DNA from: Bryobacterales bacterium
GTDB taxonomy: Bacteria > Acidobacteriota > Terriglobia > Bryobacterales > Bryobacteraceae
Length of the DNA: 33,336 bases
Assembly (NCBI GenBank): GCA_016789745.1
Contig: JAEUQF010000482.1
Location: 1-33,336 of the forward strand
Reading direction: 5' to 3'
This document shows positions 1 to 7,782 of this stretch, in pieces (positions within the stretch are counted from its first letter, which is position 1; every line of letters starts with the position of its first letter). The position numbers and the translations under genes are program-made. Below the pieces are notes generated by a model, which ran no database searches, had not been told where the DNA came from, and saw nothing but the letters and a program-made list of their open reading frames with translations.

Positions 1-654
1 AAACTTGGTGCTGCCGCGTCCAAACACGATGGCGCGAACATCGGCACCCATCCGCCGCAATCCTTCCAAAGCCGCTGCAGTCGGCGCTTCCAGTCCCTGG
101 TCCACGGCGCCATCCGATAACCAGATCAGGTAGCGCGGGACACCTGGTTTTCCATCTTCAAAGGCACCCTGAGCGGCGAGGAACGCGGCATGAAATAGCG
201 AATTGTTGGATCGCTGTTCCAGATGCCCCTCCAACCGCTTCTTGAATGCCGAGTCTCCGCGCTGAGGGCGTACTTCGGAGCCGGCACGCTCCCGGCGAAC
301 TTTCTCATAGGAGGATGCTGGTACATCGACGATACGGCACGGCATGCCAGGTCTCTCGGTACAGTTCTCGGTACGTTCGGTTCTGACGCTGGGAATCAGA
401 CTGGAATCGTCAACCAGATCGAGTAGCCGGATGACGACCAACCGGCCCGGCACAATATCGGAAAACAGTTTGGTTACCAGCAAAGATGTCCGCTCGGGGT
501 CCATCCCGTCATCCGTCATGCTGGTTGATGTATCGACAATAACCACAACGTCGGCTTCGTAAGGCGCCGTCACGGGCTGTCCCAGCATGCTGGAAAAAGC
601 GGCAAGCAAGATCACGATCAACCGTGGGGGCATAGGTTTGGCGGTGCCTCTCAT
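1..654 (-). CDS. Secreted von Willebrand factor A domain protein (3' end beyond window)
   Basis: The reverse strand is open for 218 codons from an ATG at 654 to the window edge, so the C-terminus is missing. Residues 1-27 form a Sec signal peptide with a hydrophobic core (LIVILLAAF). A vWA domain follows at once: a beta strand (ADVVVIV) leads into the MIDAS motif DTSTS near residue 47, and a later strand (YLIWLSDGAVD) supplies the usual second metal-site aspartate. vWA domains bind protein ligands through a divalent metal; this one should act outside the cytoplasm. It is divergent from the ECF sigma gene, with 127 bases between the two starts. A second in-frame ATG at 633 would still leave a signal peptide. 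The family is clear; the ligand and role are unknown. Confidence 0.85.
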   Translation of the reverse strand, partial: MRGTAKPMPPRLIVILLAAFSSMLGQPVTAPYEADVVVIVDTSTSMTDDGMDPERTSLLVTKLFSDIVPGRLVVIRLLDLVDDSSLIPSVRTERTENCTERPGMPCRIVDVPASSYEKVRRERAGSEVRPQRGDSAFKKRLEGHLEQRSNNSLFHAAFLAAQGAFEDGKPGVPRYLIWLSDGAVDQGLEAPTAAALEGLRRMGADVRAIVFGRGSTKF

Positions 655-781
655 CCTACTGAGCGGAATTCGCAAGTACAAGTGCTCAGAATTCCGGTCC
701 CAGTGGTCGATCTTAGCCGAAACAAGTAAAGTTGGGCATAGCCTTACACAGAATACGCCATTGGTGGTTGGAGGTCCTGAT

Positions 782-1357
782 ATGGACGAGAATCGAAAAG
801 AAGTATTTGGTGAAGTGGATCACTTGCTTGCCCAGGCGCGGAATGGCGACGCACAGGCCATGGACCGTGTCTGGTCGCTCATGCAGCCACATCTTAAGCA
901 GATCGCACGGGCGCTCATGCGGCGAGAGCGGCACCGCACCAACTTCGGCACAACCGGCTCCGGACTGATTTCCGAACTCTGGCTGCGCCTGGTGCCGAAT
1001 TGCAATGAGGTCGCATCGGCCGAGCATCTGCTTGCCTTGGCCCGGCGGGCGATGCGGAGGATACTGATCGACAATGCCAGGGTACACCGGGCCAACAAGA
1101 GGGACCATATTCGAACGCCCTTTGAGGAAGCCCTTCACAAAGCAGGCATGGATGACCGAAACCTGGAGGCCATCTTCGATGGCCTGGACGCTTTGGAGAA
1201 GGAGTTCCCACAACCGGCACAGGCGTTTGAGTTGTACTTCATCGATCGTGCGACACAGCTTGAAGGTGCCGAGATCATGGGCATCGACCGGCATGCCTTC
1301 CAGCGCATGCTAACCATGGCCATTGCCTATATCCGCGAGAAATGCGCCGACGACTAA
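782..1357 (+). CDS. ECF-type RNA polymerase sigma factor
   Basis: The 191-residue protein matches the ECF-like sigma subfamily common in Acidobacteria and Planctomycetes (Pfam sigma70_ECF, TIGR02999 type, judged by eye). Region 2 begins with HLLAQARNGDAQAMDRVW and continues through the basic RRERHRTNF stretch; ELWLRL and RRAMRRILIDNAR are typical of the group. The C-terminal helix-turn-helix (EGAEIMGIDRHAFQRML) is the region 4 equivalent that reads the -35 element. The start at 782 is chosen because a GGAGG at 770-774 lies seven bases upstream; the frame is open further upstream but that part is not sigma-like. No anti-sigma gene is adjacent. The kinase operon converges from the right, so kinase-dependent control is possible but inferred. 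Confidence 0.9.
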   Translation: MDENRKEVFGEVDHLLAQARNGDAQAMDRVWSLMQPHLKQIARALMRRERHRTNFGTTGSGLISELWLRLVPNCNEVASAEHLLALARRAMRRILIDNARVHRANKRDHIRTPFEEALHKAGMDDRNLEAIFDGLDALEKEFPQPAQAFELYFIDRATQLEGAEIMGIDRHAFQRMLTMAIAYIREKCADD

Positions 1358-1370
1358 TGCCAACCTTGGC

Positions 1371-1399
1371 CAGACCGGCCTAATAAGCCGGTCTGTTTT
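1371..1399 (+). terminator. Rho-independent terminator of the ECF sigma gene
   Basis: A perfect 9-bp stem (CAGACCGGC at 1371-1379, GCCGGTCTG at 1387-1395) with a 7-base loop is followed by TTTT at 1396-1399. It lies 14 bases after the sigma stop codon. No T tract follows on the reverse strand, so it should work mainly for the rightward transcript. Confidence 0.85.
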
Positions 1400-1412
1400 C
1401 CCCAGTTACCTG

Positions 1413-1979
1413 CTAACGATCGATCCTTGCCACGACGTACGTTCTGACGAGGGCGTCATGGAACGTCCGCTTTCGCCTGTTCACTAGTGGAGCCAGGAAT
1501 CCGAGATGGCCAACCATAATGGATACGGCTCTAGCCACCTGCCGCAAAACCGATCTGGTGAGATTCACCTGCTTGCCTTCCTGGTCCACAACCGTCAATC
1601 GCATGCGGCGTTTGCCTAAGGTGCCTGTTCGCGGGAACGAGTCGGCGTACGCGGAATAGAAAAAATACAGGACGTGGTTGATCGTCAGTATGAGGCAGGC
1701 CCGCACGAAAAGGAGAGTCCTGATCCGTTCATCGCGAGCCACGGCGTCAGGCCCAAGTTCGAGGGCAATCCGCTCAAACAGGTTTGGAGGCAGAAGCACT
1801 AACGCGAGCGGAAACGAGATGCAGGTTAACATCCCGTAATCGATGAGGAGAGCTTTCGCTCTTGTTAGGAAGCGCGCATAGGAAAGCGATACCTCCGGCG
1901 TCCGGAGCGTTGCCCCACACTGGATGCAGTAAACGGCACCCCTCCCTGTCGTGGTCCGGCATATAGGACAGCTAACCAT
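1413..1979 (-). CDS. Zinc-ribbon and RDD-domain membrane protein (copy 2)
   Basis: The 188-residue protein starts with a four-cysteine zinc ribbon (C4, C7, C18, C21). An RDD domain follows, marked by RAKALLIDYG near residues 40-49 (the RxxAxxID signature). Three hydrophobic segments follow at about 47-65, 85-110 and 140-160, and it ends with RTFHDALVRTYVV, typical of RDD C-termini. RDD proteins are small integral membrane proteins, in some cases linked to ion transport; the function here is unknown. The ATG at 1979 has an AAGGAG upstream. It is last in a leftward operon after two kinases and a paralogous RDD gene. The cytosolic zinc ribbon could be a contact point for the kinases (inference). 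Confidence 0.88.
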   Translation of the reverse strand: MVSCPICRTTTGRGAVYCIQCGATLRTPEVSLSYARFLTRAKALLIDYGMLTCISFPLALVLLPPNLFERIALELGPDAVARDERIRTLLFVRACLILTINHVLYFFYSAYADSFPRTGTLGKRRMRLTVVDQEGKQVNLTRSVLRQVARAVSIMVGHLGFLAPLVNRRKRTFHDALVRTYVVARIDR

Positions 1980-1995
1980 GAGAATCTCCTTGTGA

Positions 1996-2538
1996 TCAAA
2001 TCTGGGGATGCCCGCCGCGTGGGTGGTTCGGTGCGGCCCGCACAACGACGGTTTTCGCCAACATGTCGTGGAACGTCCGGTGCCTGGCATCCCTGATCGC
2101 CCAAAGATAACCCACCCCATAGGAGAGGATAGACGCAATTCGGAGAATCTCTCGCAGAAAGGATGCCTTCCACTTGAGCCGGACGTGCGCATACGATGTT
2201 ACTCTCAGACCAAGCAGATGTTTGCCTACTGAACCCTGCCAGGGTGATGCATTCAGCAAGGCGTGGTAGAAGACGGACAGAAGCTGCGTGAAGGGAACAG
2301 TGGCAGCGAGCTTGAGAAATAGGACATTCAGCAGCGGGCCCTCCCCAACGGGCACCTGAAGCGCTATCGGAGAGACAGCAAAGGAGAGCACGGCATAGTC
2401 GATGGCTAATGCCGCTGCCCGGCGAGTGAACGATCCGTAGCTGATCGTACTTGCGCGGGATGATAAGGTGTTCCCACACCGGTGGCAATACAGCGCATGC
2501 TCGCCCACCGGGAGCCGGCAGAATGCACAGAGGCTCAT
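1996..2538 (-). CDS. Zinc-ribbon and RDD-domain membrane protein (copy 1)
   Basis: A 180-residue paralogue of the next gene downstream: a zinc ribbon with identical spacing (C4, C7, C18, C21), the RDD signature RRAAALAIDYAV near residues 39-50, hydrophobic segments through the middle, and the RDD ending RHRTFHDMLAKTVVV. Its ATG at 2538 overlaps the stop of the upstream kinase gene by four bases (ATGA), which points to translational coupling. An upstream open stretch exists but belongs to the kinase gene in another frame. The tandem copies suggest local duplication with divergence. Role unknown; membrane location is firm from the hydrophobicity. Confidence 0.88.
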   Translation of the reverse strand: MSLCAFCRLPVGEHALYCHRCGNTLSSRASTISYGSFTRRAAALAIDYAVLSFAVSPIALQVPVGEGPLLNVLFLKLAATVPFTQLLSVFYHALLNASPWQGSVGKHLLGLRVTSYAHVRLKWKASFLREILRIASILSYGVGYLWAIRDARHRTFHDMLAKTVVVRAAPNHPRGGHPQI

Positions 2539-3752
2539 GGCCGCCCCCCCGTCTCGGCTTCGGTGCGGGAGATAACCTCGTCCAGCGTCCTCAACTCCTC
2601 GATAAGCCGTGAATCGGTTGCCAATGCGGGACGCAACATCGTTCTCCACCATTCTGCCTGCTCCCGAAGGATCGGGAGAAACGCCGCGCGTTGCTGCCGG
2701 GATCGAGTCGTCGACAGAGATGCTAGCGAATGGACAAAAAATGCCGCCAGCATCGAAAGCAGGACCAAACTGGCGGCCACCGCCCACAGTTGCTGCTTAT
2801 CGGACATGTCGATGACGCCCACCCCCAGTCTTCCGGTGACTTTGCGCGGAGGCTTGCCCTCACAGACACGGGACACACTCTCCAGCAGTAGGCTGCCCGT
2901 TGCGTAACGTTGGGTTAGTGTCTTGGCAAGCCCGATCGCGATGAGTTCATCCAGGTTACCCCTCAATTGCTCCCGCAAAACATCCGGAGCCGCGCGGCGA
3001 AATCTCGCGATCCTCCAATCTTTGGAACTCGCCGCGAACGCCGCCTGGCTGGCGGGTGGCGGATCTTCCTCCCGCAACGCCCGAATTCGGCATTCCGGCT
3101 CACGTTCGGACAACTGAAGGGGCGTTCGTCCGGTGAGCAGCAGGAACAGAATGGAAGTGGCCCCGTAAACATCAGCGGAGAGTGCGAGTTGCTGGCCGTC
3201 GCCAACCCGCTCCGGGCTGGCGTACTCGAGAGTAAGGAGATCACTGTCCGAAGTGCAGTGAAGTTCATCGAGCCGACATGCCGTGCCGAAGTCGATCAGT
3301 TTCACGGACCCATCAAGCGTAACCAGGACATTTGCTGGTTTCAGGTCCAAATGACCGATGCTCTGCTTGTGCAGGTAATCGATCGCCTGGCATAACTGCT
3401 TGAACAGGTCCAACCGCTTCGGAATGTCCAACCCGCGCTCGTCGGCAAAGACGTCGATCCGCTCGCCGCGTATGTGCTCCATAACGATAAAGGGTGTTTG
3501 GCTATTCTCGAGAACGCCGCCTTCAAACAGCCGTGGGAAGTAGGGGCTGGATCGCAACTGTTGGAGATAATCGCGTTCCCGCTCGATTTCCCAACCCGGC
3601 ACTCCTGGCTTCGGCATCTTGACGACAACAGTTTGCGCGTACTCTCCCTCGACGCGCTCCGCACGGAAGATGAGCGCTCGTCCGCCGGTGCGGACGAGTC
3701 GGTCAAGCCTCCAAACTCCAATCCGTTTTCCCAGCCATTTCGAGTAGTCCAT
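2535..3752 (-). CDS. Membrane-anchored Ser/Thr protein kinase with altered active-site motifs
   Basis: The 405-residue protein has a Hanks-type kinase domain at about 10-290 and one membrane helix at about 322-341, then a short extracytoplasmic tail. The ATP-binding lysine is K45 (VVVK), the catalytic loop is HLDLKPAN at 134-141, the metal-binding loop is DFG at 154-156 and an SPE motif lies at 179-181. Two features are unusual: the glycine loop is reduced to RTGGRAL, and the arginine before the catalytic aspartate is leucine (HLD), making it a non-RD kinase. It may therefore not need activation-loop phosphorylation. The ATG at 3752 overlaps the preceding stop by one base (TAATG) and has GGGGAGGAG upstream. 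It lies in an operon with another kinase and two RDD proteins. Confidence 0.92.
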   Translation of the reverse strand: MDYSKWLGKRIGVWRLDRLVRTGGRALIFRAERVEGEYAQTVVVKMPKPGVPGWEIERERDYLQQLRSSPYFPRLFEGGVLENSQTPFIVMEHIRGERIDVFADERGLDIPKRLDLFKQLCQAIDYLHKQSIGHLDLKPANVLVTLDGSVKLIDFGTACRLDELHCTSDSDLLTLEYASPERVGDGQQLALSADVYGATSILFLLLTGRTPLQLSEREPECRIRALREEDPPPASQAAFAASSKDWRIARFRRAAPDVLREQLRGNLDELIAIGLAKTLTQRYATGSLLLESVSRVCEGKPPRKVTGRLGVGVIDMSDKQQLWAVAASLVLLSMLAAFFVHSLASLSTTRSRQQRAAFLPILREQAEWWRTMLRPALATDSRLIEELRTLDEVISRTEAETGGRP

Positions 3753-5311
3753 TAGTTTTTCTCCTCCCCGTTTCCATTGGGCAGGCAGGCCTTCGACGCG
3801 CGGGCAATGTGCTGGCTCCATCGGCGCGCACCAGGCGGATCGAGGCGCGCCAGCACGGAGAATCGCCGTGCCGCCTGTGCCGCGGCGACCTCACATTGAT
3901 TTCGATCACCGACGGCCCGGTAAAGGGCAGCCAAGTCCTGCCAGGCAATTGCGAGCGCCGGAGTGAGGTCAGTGGCCAACTCTGGCGGCGCATCCTCAAC
4001 CTGATGAATCAGTTTTTGTTGGTGAACCACGAGTTTGTAAGCCAGATCCGGATCGAGGACGTTTTCGGCAATGGCCCGCTGAAGGGGATGGTTCCGCAGG
4101 TACTGGAGTACGAGATCATGCGACCATGCGTCGGCATGCTGGCGGCGCTCAACCTCCTTTAACGCATGGCGAGAAAGGAGAACCGATACGGCTAGCGAGG
4201 CCGCCAGCACCAGCGCGGATCTCCAATCCAGGTGTTTATTGAGGTACTTTCCGGCACGGTATCGAAGCGAGGGCACCTGAGCGTGTACGGGTTCTCCAGC
4301 AAGATACCGACGGAGATCATCGGCCAGTTCCTGCACCGTCTGGTAGCGTTGTTCAGGGTCTTTCCGCAGTGCCTTCCGCCAGATACTCTCAAGATCTGTT
4401 TTCAGTTCTAATCCGTAGGCTCCAGGGCAGACCTGCTCGACGGGCGGTGGCGGCTCCGTCTTGATGATCTCCCTCTCTGCACGATCATCTGGAAAGCCCC
4501 ACATTGAGGCTGGTCTCTTGAACAGCGGTTGGTCGCAAACCACTTCAAACAGAACCGCTCCGAGCGAGTACACGTCGGTTCGCGTATCGGTGGGTTGTTC
4601 TAACGTCACTTGCTCCGGAGAACCGTATGGGAACTTGAAACCGCGCCGGACAGTGAGTGTCGCTGTAAGTTGATCCTTGAGCTTCGCCAATCCGAAGTCG
4701 ATGACTTTCACCGTCCCATCCTGGGTGACAAGGATGTTTCCGGGCGACAGATCCCGGTGCTGAATCTGATAAATGTGGGCAACAGCAGTGGCCTCACAGG
4801 CATCCAGGAACAAGTCAATGCGTTGCTTCAGCGGCAGTTTGTTGTTCTGGCAATACGCAGTAATGGGAACGGCACCTTCGATGTACTCCATGACAAGGTA
4901 GGGGATGTCATCGCTGAAGCCGGCATCGAAGAACCGGCAGATGCCCGGGTGGGAGAGTTTTGAAAGTGCCTCCTGCTCTCTTTGGAACTGCGCCGTGGCT
5001 GCGCTGCCTTCGCCATCCTGCTGGAATTTCACGACCACCTTTTCGCCGGTTTCGGTATCGCGGCCAATGTAGAGGATCCCCATACCTCCCGCATCGAGGA
5101 CCTCGGTGACCTCGTATCGGCCGAATACCCTGCCAATGTATTGGTCGCGTCCGGCGTTTGGGTCTTCCTCCACGGTTACGGCGAATCGGAGCAACCGGCG
5201 CACGGCCTGGGATACCTCTGGAGGGTCATTTCCAAGGATCGCGTCCCACTCCTCCGGTTGCCGGCCGAGGCAGGCGTCGAACCGTTGCTGAATTAGTGCC
5301 CTGTTCTCCAC
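3752..5311 (-). CDS. Membrane-anchored Ser/Thr protein kinase
   Basis: The 519-residue protein has an N-terminal helical lead (1-60) like that of many acidobacterial kinases, then a kinase domain with glycine loop DAGGMG (73-78), K95, HRDLSPGN (185-192), DFG (205-207) and SPE (231-233). All the catalytic residues are present, so it should be active. A membrane helix lies at about 365-381, followed by a roughly 135-residue outer region that is helical, perhaps TPR-like. The start is GTG at 5311, with GGAGG six bases upstream; no ATG fits. It is the first gene of the leftward operon and is divergent from the 5453 gene. Substrates are unknown; the FHA proteins encoded nearby are plausible readers. 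Confidence 0.93.
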   Translation of the reverse strand: MENRALIQQRFDACLGRQPEEWDAILGNDPPEVSQAVRRLLRFAVTVEEDPNAGRDQYIGRVFGRYEVTEVLDAGGMGILYIGRDTETGEKVVVKFQQDGEGSAATAQFQREQEALSKLSHPGICRFFDAGFSDDIPYLVMEYIEGAVPITAYCQNNKLPLKQRIDLFLDACEATAVAHIYQIQHRDLSPGNILVTQDGTVKVIDFGLAKLKDQLTATLTVRRGFKFPYGSPEQVTLEQPTDTRTDVYSLGAVLFEVVCDQPLFKRPASMWGFPDDRAEREIIKTEPPPPVEQVCPGAYGLELKTDLESIWRKALRKDPEQRYQTVQELADDLRRYLAGEPVHAQVPSLRYRAGKYLNKHLDWRSALVLAASLAVSVLLSRHALKEVERRQHADAWSHDLVLQYLRNHPLQRAIAENVLDPDLAYKLVVHQQKLIHQVEDAPPELATDLTPALAIAWQDLAALYRAVGDRNQCEVAAAQAARRFSVLARLDPPGARRWSQHIARASKACLPNGNGEEKN

Positions 5312-5321
5312 GAGGCGCCTC

Positions 5322-5343
5322 CGGATAGTTATAGCGCTATCCG
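5322..5343. promoter_or_regulatory. Inverted repeat in divergent promoter region
   Basis: CGGATAG (5322-5328) and CTATCCG (5337-5343) form a perfect 7-bp inverted repeat. An overlapping perfect palindrome, ATAGCGCTAT, occupies 5331-5340. The site abuts the ribosome binding site of the kinase gene and lies between two divergent operons. It could be an operator or a hairpin in the kinase mRNA leader; sequence alone does not decide. Confidence 0.45.
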
Positions 5344-5452
5344 TTTCATTATCTGCCCAAGAAAGTCGGTGGACCGGCGAGATTTACCTGAGCAGACCTG
5401 CGCCGCGTTTCCGCTTACACTAAGTAGGCGGTGCCACGCCGCCATTTCGCCG

Positions 5453-6760
5453 ATGCCTCTACCCGCTGTCTTTGCCACAGCCAGTTCGGAAGACTTAACA
5501 GCCGCGCAGGGGAGTATTGCGTTCTGGCAGGCAGTGCCCGGGGAGGGTGAGTGGCGGCACGTGGCAGGCCGTCTAACGGAAGCTGGCGTTGAGATTGAGT
5601 TCGACCAGGCGCCGACGGACCCGGACGTGGAGGACCTATTCTTTTGGGCCGCCAATCCAGCAAAGGCGCGGCGATACCTGGCCAGTGCCTTCTACGCACT
5701 CAGCCGGGATATACCTTTATTGGTGGCGGCTCCGGCGGCCGTTCTCTCGCGGCGGGATGGCATTCCAGCTTGGATCCGCTTTCTCTGGTATACCCTGCCG
5801 GAGAGTTGGAGTTTACAGACCCCAATGGTTTCGTTCACCCGTGCCCCATGGGGGGCCACAGCGCACCCTGGTGACTGCGTGGTAGCGGGCATCCCGACGG
5901 ACGAGGCGTATGCCGCTCTCCAGATCCGCCGGGAGTCGATGTTGATTGATGAGGAGGGTGAACCGAGCGTCGGTGAGCCAGACGGCGCGGCGATAGCCTA
6001 CGCGGAACACGTGTGTTCGCTTTTGGACCAACCTCATGCGTTCGAATCCCTACGGCAGCGCCTGCGCCGGTTATGGCCCATTCGGGCCTTGCCACAGTCC
6101 GCCGAAATTGACGCTTTGCCGCTGCTTGTCTCCTGGTCCAAAGGGCCGATATCGCTGAACGGCGAACGCACACCGGTAGTGCTGGAGCGCCTACTGCTGC
6201 CTTCGGACTATGAGCGGATGTCTCCGTCATCGCTCCTCGCGATACTGCGATCGCATGATCCTTCGGTCCAGAACACGGTGCTAGACGAGTTGGAGCGGCG
6301 GCACGGGTTGGGTCAGAACATCGCGATCGCGGAATGGGATTCGTGGATGACGGAAAGCCCGGTCACGGCGATGCAAGCCCTGCTGGCCTGCGATTACTGG
6401 GGCGCTTGGCGCGACGCTACGCGACTCCTGCCCGCACAACGGCGCCAAGCCGCCATTGTGTGGTGTGAAAGTCCGTTCTGGAACAGGCACGAACCACGGC
6501 TGGAGGATTGGGTGCTGGTCCTGCGGGACTTGGAGTTCCGGTCTCCAACTGTCCCTGCGGCATATCCTCGGATTACCTGGTTTGATGCGGAGCAGGCGGA
6601 TGGACTCGCGGCGCTGCCGTTGCGGGATGACAGACCTTCGAACCACGTCGAGTTGGCGGATCCTAACCCTGTTCTGGCCCCCACTGTTGGGGAATCCCCA
6701 GTCGCAAAGTCTCTGTTCGGTCGTTTTGTGTCTCGGATAAAGTCAATATGGCAACCCTAG
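5453..6760 (+). CDS. Protein of unknown function, first gene of the FHA-transporter operon
   Basis: About 435 residues if translation starts at ATG 5453; an in-frame GTG at 5369 would add 28 residues, and neither has a strong ribosome binding site. No family was recognised. The N-terminal 100 residues look like an alpha/beta domain (AFWQAVPGEGEW, EDLFFWAANPAKARRYLASAFYALS). The middle is helical and rich in Trp, Leu and Arg. No signal peptide or membrane segment is visible, so it is probably cytosolic. Its stop overlaps the following vWA-like gene by 13 bases, so the two are likely translated together. Its link to the vWA-like and FHA proteins suggests an adaptor or regulator, which is inference. 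It was compared with the type VI accessory TagF and not matched. Confidence 0.75.
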   Translation: MPLPAVFATASSEDLTAAQGSIAFWQAVPGEGEWRHVAGRLTEAGVEIEFDQAPTDPDVEDLFFWAANPAKARRYLASAFYALSRDIPLLVAAPAAVLSRRDGIPAWIRFLWYTLPESWSLQTPMVSFTRAPWGATAHPGDCVVAGIPTDEAYAALQIRRESMLIDEEGEPSVGEPDGAAIAYAEHVCSLLDQPHAFESLRQRLRRLWPIRALPQSAEIDALPLLVSWSKGPISLNGERTPVVLERLLLPSDYERMSPSSLLAILRSHDPSVQNTVLDELERRHGLGQNIAIAEWDSWMTESPVTAMQALLACDYWGAWRDATRLLPAQRRQAAIVWCESPFWNRHEPRLEDWVLVLRDLEFRSPTVPAAYPRITWFDAEQADGLAALPLRDDRPSNHVELADPNPVLAPTVGESPVAKSLFGRFVSRIKSIWQP

Positions 6761-7779
6761 ATGCTATTCATCCGGTAACTGGAGAATTGGAACGGATCCC
6801 AGTACCGCTTCAACCGCAGCTTTGGCATGCAGTCACAGGTGCAACTGGCATACAAATTGTGCTCCGGGAAGAGGGCCACGTGGTTTTTCACGGCGAGGTG
6901 ACGCTGACGGAGCCTGCACCCGTGTCACTCGAGTTCACCCAGAGGAATTCGGAATGGCAAGTACGCTCCGACAGCCGCGCCATTCTTCCCTTCCCCGTCA
7001 ATGAGGTAACTGAACCTATAGTGCGAGTGCTGGCTCCGCCCAAGGCGATCGACGTGTTCATTCTGGTGGATGCTACGATGCTCCATCCGAAATCCGACAA
7101 TGTCTCTGAGCTCAGCTACCTGCTTGGGTCTGCCGACTGGCTTGACTGGCGCGAACGCATTCTCCCGTTCGTGAGTGCGCTACAGGAACACGGAGAGTTG
7201 CGCGTAGGCCTTGGCGCCTTCGGCGACAACCCGATTGGGCCGTGGGGCCGCGGTATCTTGTTGCAACCCAAGATCTGGCATTTGGGGAACATGGCGATAA
7301 CTGAATCTGCCTGGACTGGCTTACGAGGCGTGGACGGTGGCGATTTCGTTGACGCTGTTGCCGATGGCTTACGAGAATGCAAGAAACTGCCATGGCGCTC
7401 TGGAAGCCGTAAACTGATCCTCCTATTTGGCGACTCCCCCGGTTACTCCGTAGCGGATGCCGGCACGCCACCGGTGGACCTGGCAGATGCGCAACTGCGT
7501 ATTTACGATGTCTACGAGGAAGCCTTTGGCCTGCATCGAGCCGGCGTAGACCTTATCACGCTCTATCACTGTTCCGCCGCCAATGCACTACGCCACGTGA
7601 CAAACTCCTCGGCCGACCTGCTTCGCTTCGCACGTGAGCAGTACTTCCGCCTTGCAAGTCTGCCTGGGTGGGCTTTCACGAGCGAAGATTGGGAGCCTTC
7701 CCTTGCAGCGTCGAAGTGGGTTTCTGTCTCTGGAGTAGTTGCTCGGTCCAGTGTGCCGCCCTTGGCACCGCCGGAATGA
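6748..7779 (+). CDS. vWA-like domain protein
   Basis: A 343-residue protein without a signal peptide. Residues 1-95 form a beta-rich lead domain. From about residue 101 it reads as a vWA/Rossmann-type fold: the first strand IDVFILVDAT with D108, a central part with KLPWRSGSRKLILLFGDSPG, and later VDLITLYHCS. The canonical MIDAS DxSxS is replaced by D-A-T-M-L, so metal binding may be weakened or lost. It begins 13 bases before the stop of the preceding gene and ends three bases before the transporter gene, so all three form one transcription unit. It probably acts as a cytosolic scaffold or regulator linked to the FHA transporter (inference). Confidence 0.8.
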   Translation: MATLDAIHPVTGELERIPVPLQPQLWHAVTGATGIQIVLREEGHVVFHGEVTLTEPAPVSLEFTQRNSEWQVRSDSRAILPFPVNEVTEPIVRVLAPPKAIDVFILVDATMLHPKSDNVSELSYLLGSADWLDWRERILPFVSALQEHGELRVGLGAFGDNPIGPWGRGILLQPKIWHLGNMAITESAWTGLRGVDGGDFVDAVADGLRECKKLPWRSGSRKLILLFGDSPGYSVADAGTPPVDLADAQLRIYDVYEEAFGLHRAGVDLITLYHCSAANALRHVTNSSADLLRFAREQYFRLASLPGWAFTSEDWEPSLAASKWVSVSGVVARSSVPPLAPPE

Positions 7780-7782
7780 AGA

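Noticed and set aside
587..781. N-terminal extension of the ECF sigma gene to 587
   Set aside because: The extra 65 residues are not sigma-like, and an ideal GGAGG precedes ATG 782.
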